Assembly (NCBI GenBank): GCA_000827325.1
Contig: KN832882.1
Location: 880,689 to 944,688 of the forward strand
DNA length: 64,000 bases
Direction of reading: 5' to 3'
DNA from: Oidiodendron maius Zn
Lineage: Eukaryota; Ascomycota; Leotiomycetes; Myxotrichaceae
Positions 10,153 to 18,552 of this stretch are shown piece after piece. The first letter of the stretch is position 1, and the number at the start of each line of letters is the position of its first letter. Below the pieces are notes generated by a model that was not told the origin of the DNA, did not search any database, and saw nothing but the letters and a program-made list of their open reading frames with translations. Position numbers and translations under genes: made by a program.

Positions 10153-12810
10153 CTAGTGCCCCTTGTTGCTGTCCCAATCACACCACCAAGGCTCAACGAT
10201 GGTCTTAGTTTCAATCTTGGTCTTGGTCTCAGTGTGAGTCTTGGTCTCAACCGTGGTAATTGTCTTGTAGTCCGTGATGGTTTTGGTCGTGGTACTGGAG
10301 TGACAGGGCGTGGAATGGCCTGCCCCTGAGGATGTTATTGTTACTGTCACGGTTTTGACTTGAACTGCTGTTATTGTGCTGCAAGATGACGATGAGGAAG
10401 TTGTGGTTGAGTTTGTTGGCGGCGTCGACGTGGTTGACGTCGTGGTTGACGGCGGAGCGGAGGAGAATCCGCTTCCGCTTCCACGTGAAGTTGTAGTTGA
10501 TGTCGAGGTTGATGGCGGAGTAGAGGAGAATCCGCTTCCGCTTCCACGTGAAGTTGTAGTTGTGGTTGAGTTCTTTGTAGACGTGGTTGATATCGTGGTT
10601 GATGGCGGAGCAGAGGAGAAGCCACTTCCGCTTCCGCGTGAAGTAGTAGTTGTGGTTGAGTTCTTTATAGATGTAGTTGATGTCGAGGTTGATGGCGGAG
10701 CAGAGGAGAATCCGCTTCCGCTTCCGCGTGAAGTTGTAGTTGATGTCGAGGTTGACGGCGGAGCAGAGGAGAATCCGCTTCCACTTCCACGTGAAGTTGT
10801 AGTTGTGGTTGAGTTCTTTGTAGATGTANNNNNNNNNNNNNNNNNNNNNNNNNNNNNNNNNNNNNNNNNNNNNNNNNNNNNNNNNNNNNNNNNNNNNNNN
10901 NNNNNNNNNNNNNNNNNNNNNNNNNNNNNNNNNNNNNNNNNNNNNNNNNNNNNNNNNNNNNNNNNNNNNNNNNNNNNNNNNNNNNNNNNNNNNNNNNNNN
11001 NNNNNNNNNNNNNNNNNNNNNNNNNNNNNNNNNNNNNNNNNNNNNNNNNNNNNNNNNNNNNNNNNNNNNNNNNNNNNNNNNNNNNNNNNNNNNNNNNNNN
11101 NNNNNNNNNNNNNNNNNNNNNNNNNNNNNNNNNNNNNNNNNNNNNNNNNNNNNNNNNNNNNNNNNNNNNNNNNNNNNNNNNNNNNNNNNNNNNNNNNNNN
11201 NNNNNNGTAGTTGATGTCGAGGTTGATGGCGGAGCAGAGGAGAATCCGCTTCCGCTTCCACGTGACGTTGTAGTTGTGGTTGAGTTCTTTGTAGATGTAG
11301 TTGATATCGTGGTTGATGGCGGAGCAGAGGAGAATCCGCTTCCGCTTCCGCGTGAAGTAGTAGTTGTGGTTGAGTTCTTTGTAGACGTGGTTGACGTCGT
11401 AGTTGACGGTGGAGCAGAGGAGTTTCCGCTTCCACGTGAAGTTGTGGTCGAGTTTGATGGCGGAGCAGAGGAGTTTCCGCTTCCGCGTGAAGTTGACGTT
11501 GTAGTTGACGGTGGAGCAGAGGAGTTTCCGCTTCCGCGTGAAGTTGTAGTTGTAGTTGACGGTGGAGCAGAGGAGTTTCCGCTTCCGCGTGAAGTTGTAG
11601 TTGTGGTTGACGGTGGAGCAGAGGAGTTTCCGCTTCCGCGTGAAGTTGTAGTTGTGGTTGATGGCGGAGCAGACGAGTTTCCGCTTCCGCGTGAAGTTGT
11701 GGTCGAGGTCGTTGGCGGACTAGATGTAGTTGACGTTGTGGTTGAGTTCTTTGGTGGAGTAGACGTGGTTGACGTTGTGGTTGACGGCGGTGGTGAAGCA
11801 GAGCCACTTCCACGTGAAGTTGTGGTGGAGTTTGTTGGCGGACTAGACGTAGTTGATTTAGTAGTTGTAGAATTAGCTGGAGGTGTAGTGGTAGTGGTGG
11901 TGGTTGACGGCGGTGGCGGAGCAGAAGAGTATCCGCTTCCACGTGAAGATGTGGTCGAGCTTGTTGGCGGTGTAGATGTAGTTGATGTAGTCGACGTTGT
12001 GGAGGTAGTAGTTGTTGTAGAATTAGCTGGAGGTGTTGTGGTAGTAGTGGTAGTTGACGGCGGTGGAGCAGAGGAGTATCCGCTTCCACGTGAAGTCGTG
12101 GTCGAGTTTGTTGGCGGGGTAGACGTAGTTGATGTAGTCAACGTTGTGGGGGTAGTTGTTGTTGTAGAATTAGCTGGAGGTGTGGTAGTTGGTGAAGCTG
12201 TTGTCGATGTTGTAGTCGTAGTAGGTGGCGGTGGTGTAGATGTGGTTGTGGTGCAAACTTCGCCAGAATATGCCGTTATTCCGTTTTGAATTGCGCCAGC
12301 AATACCTGCGGATAGTTCTTGAGCAAGGGATTGGAGGGCAGCCGGAACTAGTGCAACAATATCTGCCGAGAGTTCGCTGGCAGCAGTAAATTCCTGCTGT
12401 AGCAGTTGAAGAGTAGTACATCCAAGTCCATTAGCATCAATCGTAGATTTGATTGAAATCAGATTGGTGATGGTGGTATTGGTGTCCGTAGAGAGCGTTT
12501 GCGTTGGTCCTACAAGCCCTATTGCGTCGGTTTCACTTAAATTACCAGATGCCTGGACCACAGGAATTCCGGCGTTTATTGCGGAGAGCAAGGCGGCGGC
12601 TTCAGACAGAATGGTAGACGAAACAGGAGGCGTTGCTGTGATTGCTGCATTAAGGGCAAGAACTTGAGTATCAACAGAGGTCAGAACGCTCTCAATGGAT
12701 GCAGCATCTCTCTCTGTCAGAGATGGAATCCGATCAACGAGTGTGGGGGTTCCAATAACTCCAACGGCTGCCAGAGGACCCAGCAACAGGAGAGAGTTGA
12801 AGAACTTCAT
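10153..12810 (-). CDS. HsbA-domain (galactomannoprotein-like) wall protein with long Thr/Ser repeat region
   Basis: A single exon on the minus strand encodes about 885 aa, of which about 126 codons fall in an assembly gap. Residues 1-20 (M-K-F-F-N-S-L-L-L-L-G-P-L-A-A-V-G-V-I-G) form a signal peptide. Residues of about 25-190 match the hydrophobic-surface-binding protein A family (PF12296), helical, with Q-V-L-A-L-N-A-A-I near the start and G-C-T-T-L-Q-L-L near the end. The rest is an array of Thr/Ser/Gly/Pro repeats (S-R-G-S-G-x-S-S-A-P-P-S core) likely to be densely O-glycosylated. It ends in a low-complexity V-T-V-T-I and T-E-T-K-T-K-I segment and W-W-C-D-W-D-S-N-K-G-H, with no clear GPI hydrophobic tail. 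Known HsbA binds hydrophobic surfaces and recruits cutinase. Here the role would be a secreted, wall-exposed adhesin or surface protein. Repeat number is unreliable because of the gap. Confidence 0.8.
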   Translation of the reverse strand: MKFFNSLLLLGPLAAVGVIGTPTLVDRIPSLTERDAASIESVLTSVDTQVLALNAAITATPPVSSTILSEAAALLSAINAGIPVVQASGNLSETDAIGLVGPTQTLSTDTNTTITNLISIKSTIDANGLGCTTLQLLQQEFTAASELSADIVALVPAALQSLAQELSAGIAGAIQNGITAYSGEVCTTTTSTPPPPTTTTTSTTASPTTTPPANSTTTTTPTTLTTSTTSTPPTNSTTTSRGSGYSSAPPPSTTTTTTTPPANSTTTTTSTTSTTSTTSTPPTSSTTSSRGSGYSSAPPPPSTTTTTTTPPANSTTTKSTTSSPPTNSTTTSRGSGSASPPPSTTTSTTSTPPKNSTTTSTTSSPPTTSTTTSRGSGNSSAPPSTTTTTSRGSGNSSAPPSTTTTTSRGSGNSSAPPSTTTTTSRGSGNSSAPPSTTTSTSRGSGNSSAPPSNSTTTSRGSGNSSAPPSTTTSTTSTKNSTTTTTSRGSGSGFSSAPPSTTISTTSTKNSTTTTTSRGSGSGFSSAPPSTSTSTXXXXXXXXXXXXXXXXXXXXXXXXXXXXXXXXXXXXXXXXXXXXXXXXXXXXXXXXXXXXXXXXXXXXXXXXXXXXXXXXXXXXXXXXXXXXXXXXXXXXXXXXXXXXXXXXXXXXXXXXXXXXXXXTSTKNSTTTTTSRGSGSGFSSAPPSTSTSTTTSRGSGSGFSSAPPSTSTSTTSIKNSTTTTTSRGSGSGFSSAPPSTTISTTSTKNSTTTTTSRGSGSGFSSTPPSTSTSTTTSRGSGSGFSSAPPSTTTSTTSTPPTNSTTTSSSSSCSTITAVQVKTVTVTITSSGAGHSTPCHSSTTTKTITDYKTITTVETKTHTETKTKIETKTIVEPWWCDWDSNKGH
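10400..12250 (-). repeat. In-frame coding minisatellite (51-bp and 90-bp units)
   Basis: Two related unit sizes are seen in the protein. One is a 17-residue unit (S-R-G-S-G-N-S-S-A-P-P-S-T-T-T-T-T), present about five times in a row near 11410-11700. The other is a 30-residue unit with core S-R-G-S-G-S-G-F-S-S-A-P-P-S plus a T-S-T-K-N-S tail, on both sides of the gap. Units are near-identical at DNA level and all multiples of three, so copy-number change would keep the frame. The 5' part (11800-12250) holds longer, more diverged T-P-P-A-N-S-T units. Confidence 0.85.
10829..11206. other. Assembly gap (378 N) inside the repeat array
   Basis: A run of 378 undetermined bases lies within the minisatellite. 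Its length is an exact multiple of three and the frame continues on both sides. The true length and number of repeat units are unknown. Confidence 0.99.
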
Positions 12811-14544
12811 CTTGAATTGGCGAGAAAGAACGTCTCTACAACAATAGTACCGTTAACTTTCAGAATGCAGATCCTGACATCCCCTATTAATTCCTACCAA
12901 TTCTTCTTATACTGATCCTCAACATAAGCAATTTCCGATTCACATGATGGTTCCCATTGCTACCCTCCTCGGCAGGCGTTTCAAGATACGCCACTAACAG
13001 TCCTCGTTCTAAACCCCGCACTGGAGTATTGAGCGTGTCCAATGACAATAAAAAGTAAATCCTGAGGGAAGCCGTATAAAAATATACAACAGCCCCACGG
13101 GGGGGCGATCCGGGGGGGAGGGTCCGCGGCCTCGGACATTCACAAGCAAACCCAGTTGATATTCGGCTCATGCTTCTCGAAGTCCCATCTCAGGGGTAGC
13201 AAGCCAGCCTATCACAACGCGGGGTGGCTGACACTGCCCTAGGTCTAGACCAAACAGCTGGCGACAATCCCAGGTACGATAGCTGAGACCCCACCGTTAT
13301 CAAGGCTGAAAGGCCCATACCATCCGCGGGGAAATTAGCGCATTTCTCATTTCAAGTTTCTGTAAGTTAACATCGAGCTTCAGGGCCGCTACCGGCACTA
13401 GTCGCCTGTGAACGGGCGGATTCGGGTTAATTATCCCGGTACACCCTCTATTAATTGTCATCTTCTTTATCTTCATACGGTAAGTACAGTGATGTAGAGG
13501 AAGGACGATTATGACCGTGCGTTGGGATGCAGGATGCCCCGGTGGTCCGCGGGAGGCGCGGTTCGGGTGGGATGACGAGAATGGCGGAAAATCCGAGCCC
13601 AGTCTGGTTGGGACAGGGTGTGGTCCTTGCAGAAGTCCTCTAATTTCGAACGTGCATAATGACAGCCCCGAAATCTTGCCGTACATCGCGGACCCTTCGT
13701 CGGATGATGTATTTACATGGTAGTTTTGAGTGACTGGCAGGTCGATGAAACCGCCATCAAGGACCTGCCGCAAATATGGCTGGGAGAGCAGATCAACGGT
13801 GGTCATACAATATCTTGGTGGTCTCATATACAGTACATCCCGGTAAGAAGGAGAATAATGGCCAATTGCTATGGTACAAGAAAGTTGACCTTGATATGTT
13901 GACCTCCGAAGCATTGCGACATAGCATCCGAAGAGGGGGATTTAACCCCAGTCAAAGAGCACGGGAATGAATGGCCTGCTTGTGATGCTAGGTATTTGCC
14001 CGTTTCTCAGCCCGAGGAGAAAACGGTTACTTCTCAAGCACTTGCATATGCTCCAATCAATTCTGGCATCTGCCAACCGGGAATGAACCCACCTCGAATC
14101 GAGATCCGACCAAGAAAGTGCCGAGAGTTGGTTTCGCACACACCACATGCTCTTTCTGAGCGATTATAGACAGAGACGTATCTGAGTATCTATTATGGAC
14201 GCATTCCGACATGGTATTTATTTTCTAGACTTTGTAGAGATGTGACATCAATGAAAATAGAGTATCGCTCACTTCGTAGATCACGCTTCAAGGGTGCGCG
14301 GGCCGATCTTGTCACAACCGGGGACTCTCACAGACGGGGACTCTCACCGTACGTAAATCTTACACCCTGAACGTCCTCCTTGGCACGACCTGTCGCTGCG
14401 TCTGGGTGTAGTCTATCGCCTAGTATCTCTGTCTTCATCCATGTTAGAAGGTATCGATATGTGTTTCCGGTGCTGCCGTGTCTAGGTCGCGGCGAGATGA
14501 CCCCGCCAGACTCGCTGGTGAGCAGCAGAACTGGCGGCTAGGTC
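12811..14544. other. Intergenic, upstream of the HsbA-domain gene; no gene supported
   Basis: The first few hundred bases must contain the promoter of the minus-strand HsbA-domain gene. Two seven-base G runs and a third short G run lie at 13099-13122. A 204-codon minus-strand frame (13300-13914) overlaps plus-strand frames of 60-70 codons, and none shows domain-like composition. I call no gene. Confidence 0.45.
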
Positions 14545-16120
14545 CGGAAACGGCGGGTGGCATGCGACCCGTGCTATGATGCAAAGTGAAATGCTCAAAG
14601 CTAGAAAGCCCGTGCGAGCGATGTGAGAATGCTTCACTCCCATGCCAATATTCCTTTGTGGGGCGCATGGGCAAGCATCCAGGAACCAGGAACAAGAAGA
14701 CAGTGGAGCGGAGGCTGTCGGCGCAGATCCGTGATCAACATGGCGTACGCCACGCCGAGCCAAATAGCAACATCAGCCATCGCAACCACAATGACACCAA
14801 CTCCATCGGGCGACCATCACATCCCGTCTTTATCGCGAAATGACATTCTCCTGCAGACATATACTGCTCAACTACCTATTTATGCGAACGGAGCCAGACC
14901 TTCACTGGAACAATTTCACATACGGCAAAATGGGGAAAGTGGGGGACTAGCATTCGGACTTCTTTTGACGGACATGGAGAAGGATTTAGACCCAGAAGGC
15001 GAAAATGTACCGACTCATAGAGAGCTAGTCTTTGATATCGGCGAAGACCCGGCCCTATCCCCTGAAATGATACCTGCTCCTTTGACCAATCCAGACTGAT
15101 TTGGACAATGCGTGGAATGTGAGTTATACTGTCTGTTTGAGAGGTTCTGTAGGAGTGACTGTGTCAGTCGCTGACCTTATGTCCTCAGCTTCTATCTATA
15201 GGAGCTGTGCAGAGTGATTCAGACTCGAATCTCAATCTGGGAGGCATGAAGAAACATAAATCGCAGATATGTAATGACTATCTAATTGGCAAAGCAGGCA
15301 TCAACTTCCTAGCCCAGCTTCATCTCATCTGGATCAGGCCCTGCCTGCCGGTTTTCTCAATATCTCCCCAGTCAATGTCATTAACGCTAGGGTTACTGAA
15401 CCCGACACTAGTTCAGATCAGGTTCCTGGTCGAATGCCATTCCCTGCACCTATCCAACTGCAAGTCCCTTCAGCAGAGTTGACAAACAATTCGGCGATTC
15501 AAGGTCTTAGAGATGGTATTTCCATCACTCACTTACTGCCAAGCCAGCAATTTATAGCAAATTCTTGCGAATGTATGAAGACACAGTCCACGAACCTGTG
15601 TTCTCTGCGAGTAATCGAGAGACAGAGAGTTTCTGTTAGAGGCGACACTATACTAACGTGCACCCAAACGGTATGCACAACTGCAGCAGATTACCTGTCT
15701 TGCATGCCCTGCCAGACCGACGCCAATCCCATTCCCACTCTCTACATGATCCTTTTGACCTTTCACCTGCTCTTTCGACTCGCTCGATCCGCGACCCATC
15801 CTTCGGATACGCCATGCCCTTCTTCTGAAGAGGAGATTAGGTTCCAGATAGGCCAATATGACGTTTCTACAGAAGAGGTGCGGGCTGTTAAAGGTGTTTT
15901 GCTTGGTCGGGCGTTGGAGAGGACACAAAAGACGTTGCAGTGTTTGAGGGAACGGGTTGAAAAGGCCGCGAGAGAGTTGACTGAGAGACATACTCAGGCA
16001 AACAATGACCTTGGGCCGGGCTGGGATTTTGAAGCGCGGGAGATAAAAAACGTCGTGGCTCTGTCGGAGATACAAGTGGCAGGCATCTGTGATGTTTGCG
16101 AGCAGATTCAACGACAGTAA
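14545..16120 (+). pseudogene. Degraded Zn2Cys6 transcription factor
   Basis: The DNA can be read as a Zn2Cys6 regulator only by changing frame. The cluster reads R-R-V-A-C-D-P-C-Y-D-A-K at 14545-14596, then K-C-S-K-L-E-S-P-C-E-R-C...L-P-C-Q-Y-S-F from 14586 in another frame, with a TGA at the junction. The middle part (up to 15099) ends L-T-N-P-D, but a T-D-L-D-N-A-W-N continuation, which leads to a good donor (AAT|GTGAGT at about 15117), lies one frame away. The C-terminal part (15434-16120) contains L-L-T-F-H-L-L-F-R-L and a helical segment around W-D-F-E-A-R-E-I-K-N-V-V-A-L-S-E-I-Q-V, as in AflR-like regulators. At least two to three frame breaks not explained by introns suggest a decayed gene. 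Sequencing error at each site is the alternative. Confidence 0.6.
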
Positions 16121-16879
16121 TGGACCTAGCCCTTAGGATTTCCAACAGCCAGTAGCATTAGGGATCTAATATATTGCATGTCATAATTTAAGGCGATGCG
16201 GCTGCAAATTAGACTCCCTGTAGCAGAAATATTATACCAGAATCCGAGCATTCTCCATTAGAACTATCGCATCTGTAAAGCAACGCCCCGCCAAGGTGCT
16301 TCTTGAGTTTACTTCAGTACTCAGAAAATCAAGTACAGATCTTATCTAGTTCCTCGCCGATTGGCGCACTTCGGAAAGTACAGTAAAAAGCAAGTAAGCA
16401 AGATATACCATAGTAGAATGCGAATTGGGTGTCGCTGGTTTTTTAGGTAATTATTTTAGCGGCGTTCCATTTCCTGACACTTGTGGCTTTGCGCCCTTGG
16501 CTACTTGTACCCCAAAGGTACCGCTACTAATTGCCAGGACTAATTTGTCATCGGAGAGCGGAGCCAATTCTCGCCCAATTCTAGCGCACATGAAGAGATC
16601 AGCGGTGGGAGGCAAGAGGGTGGAGAAGCATCCACTAGTGGTGGTCTTACCGGAAACGCACTGCGATTTTAGTGCAACAAGAAAGTCTAGTCGGCCGGAA
16701 AGAAGTGCGCAGAACTTTCGTTCATCCAGCCTGCGATGCATTCGCCTCAAGAGCGAGCCTCTGGTGGGGTCCGTGGCAAGTTGATGCCAGTTGTGAGCAC
16801 AAAGGTTGGAAGAAGGCACTGGATTAAACTTATCCGCCAACGATGCGAGTAATCGATTCTTTACAGGGACCCATAGCCC
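16121..16879. other. Intergenic; possibly eroded 5' part of the NACHT/ankyrin-type gene
   Basis: Open frames on both strands (for example 16451-16885 minus) are not protein-like. The decayed upstream part of the NLR-type stump that follows might once have reached here, but I see no P-loop or other NACHT motif. Confidence 0.35.
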
Positions 16880-17887
16880 GTGCACGGCTCAGCCCTACTG
16901 CCCATGGCGGCCCGAGGCTGCTACTCACACTCGCCGATCAGCTCCTCACTTTGGGTATGCGGTCATGATCATTCACCATGGATGACATCTCTAGGTATTA
17001 GTGCGAAATTGCTTTTTTCAGCAGTATCATATGACCTGCACGGAGGCATATCTAGGCTGGGTGACCAGAGCTATGACTTGGATGATCTGCAAGAGCTCTG
17101 CGGCTGTCTCATAACGTTCTCCACTGCTGAAGACGAGAGTGACACCATTGAACGGAGTGAATCGCCCTCATCAACAATCGGCAATAGTAATAGCGAAATG
17201 TCTTTGCAAGAATCATGCAACAATGATGCTGACCTGTTTGTATCACTAGCTAATTATACGGTGATAGAGTTCCTCAACTCACCCCTCATCTTTCAAACCC
17301 GAGTCTCCTGTTTCGCGTTGCCGGGAGAAACCATCCGCAGTCAATTTGCTATGAGTGTATTACGACAAGCACTGAAGTCAAATCTAGCAACGCGACTTAC
17401 GGACTGGATACATGATCGCGAAGCTTATTGTCTAACACTTGGTCGTGCCTTATACAGCCACAGTTTCGATGCAAACTCCGAACTCCAAGACTTGTTTATT
17501 CAACGCTTCAACCCCGTAAGTCCTCACTTTTGCCGATTTCGGGCCATTCAAGAACGGATTGTTATCAGCTGGGAGTTTTACTTATTAAGCATGCTGCCAA
17601 TCCATGTTCGAGGAGATCCGAAGCTGGTAGAGCTGCACGAATACGATGTCACTCTGCTTAACATACTTCTAGTTTGTGATTGCAGCCTAGCCAAGAGACT
17701 AATACTCGACAAGAACATCGACATCCAAAAGGTACTTAGCACGCAAGTAACTGCCACCTTTCTCCAAAGGAAGATAAAATCCAATCCAGCGTATGTTTCT
17801 ACAGCAAGTCTCGAAGGGACCATTTTGGAGATAGCTGAAGTGCAAGGTTTCAACGGGGAGTTTAAAATTCGGAGTTATCTACCATAA
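16880..17887 (+). pseudogene. C-terminal stump of a NACHT/ankyrin-type (NLR-like) protein
   Basis: The open frame is 335 codons. From about residue 68 it carries the segment that follows the NACHT ATPase in fungal NACHT-ankyrin proteins: L-Q-E-L-C-G-C-L-I-T-F, then V-S-L-A-N-Y-T-V-I-E-F-L-N-S, the equivalent of the common V-x-L-A-H-Y-S-V-K-E-F-L motif. A long helical stretch follows, where ankyrin repeats normally begin, and the protein stops at 17887. Just upstream, remnants of the usual preceding motif (R-P-L-T-L-G-E-L-A-E-A-V-type) are scattered over different frames at 16920-17000, and no P-loop is present. So this is a truncated and partly frame-broken copy. Such proteins act in heterokaryon incompatibility or immunity-like signalling. 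This copy is unlikely to do so unaided. Confidence 0.55.
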
Positions 17888-18552
17888 TGACAGAGTGTCT
17901 CAAATTATCGAGGTAATTTTAGGCACTACATTTGGTGCGACGCACAGCTTCGTCAACATAGCCAAATCTACCTTTCGGCGGTTAAGATAAGATCAGCATA
18001 GCGCTTATTCGCGGGGATATCTGTTACGACCTGTCCAAGGATAACTCTTTTGGGCACAACCAACACCAACAAGTAGTTTTTACCTTCATTCCTGTATGCG
18101 TTATTTCCAGCTCCGGTACCAACCGCTTCCTGGCTGTTGGTGATTTACTGGTGGGCGGCGTATGTACGAAAGTAGCGCATGTCTTTCCCCATGCGGCATT
18201 GCGAATGGCTAAAATTACTTCCTATCACATCGCCAAGACGGCGAAGCATCTACTTTACGGTAAGCCCCCGAAGATGAAAGAGATAAGCACCACGTGATGT
18301 CTCACTTCGAACCGCCCGTCGGTACGCGCCGCACAAGGCTGAAAGCAGGGTGCAGTGTTTTGCCCATGGTGTGGTCTTGTTGTACGTAGATATGAACAAC
18401 ACTAGGCCTGAAATAGTCCTTGGCTGCAATCCGGAAATTGTAGCCAAAGAGAATGAAATAAACTTGCGCCCCTTTCCTCTCAGATGTGTTTATTTGATAT
18501 TCGACATCAATATTCTCGAACGCTAGGCTTGACACTTGGCAGAATTATCAAG
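17888..18552. other. Intergenic, promoter region of the next gene
   Basis: No coding frame is convincing. An ATG at 18484 is in frame with the following gene, but I prefer the one at 18553, leaving this part as 5' leader. Confidence 0.45.

Noticed and set aside
10376-12289. 637-codon open frame antisense to the HsbA-domain gene
   Set aside because: It is a by-product of the in-frame repeat array. Its translation is an unbroken Val/Glu/Asp/Pro low-complexity string with no domain, and it runs through the N gap.
13300-13914. 204-codon minus-strand frame
   Set aside because: Composition is not protein-like, no domain is recognised, and plus-strand frames overlap it. No splice or promoter support.
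14040-14110. Possible tRNA (TTCGAATC-like loop near 14090)
   Set aside because: No cloverleaf can be folded around it: the stem beside the loop does not pair over five bases and no anticodon arm is found.
16451-16885. 144-codon minus-strand frame
   Set aside because: Opposite plus-strand frames are equally open, there is no recognisable domain, and it lies where the eroded front of an NLR-type gene is expected.
18484-18552. Upstream in-frame ATG for the large membrane protein
   Set aside because: The added 23 residues are of unlikely composition and the ATG at 18553 has a better context.
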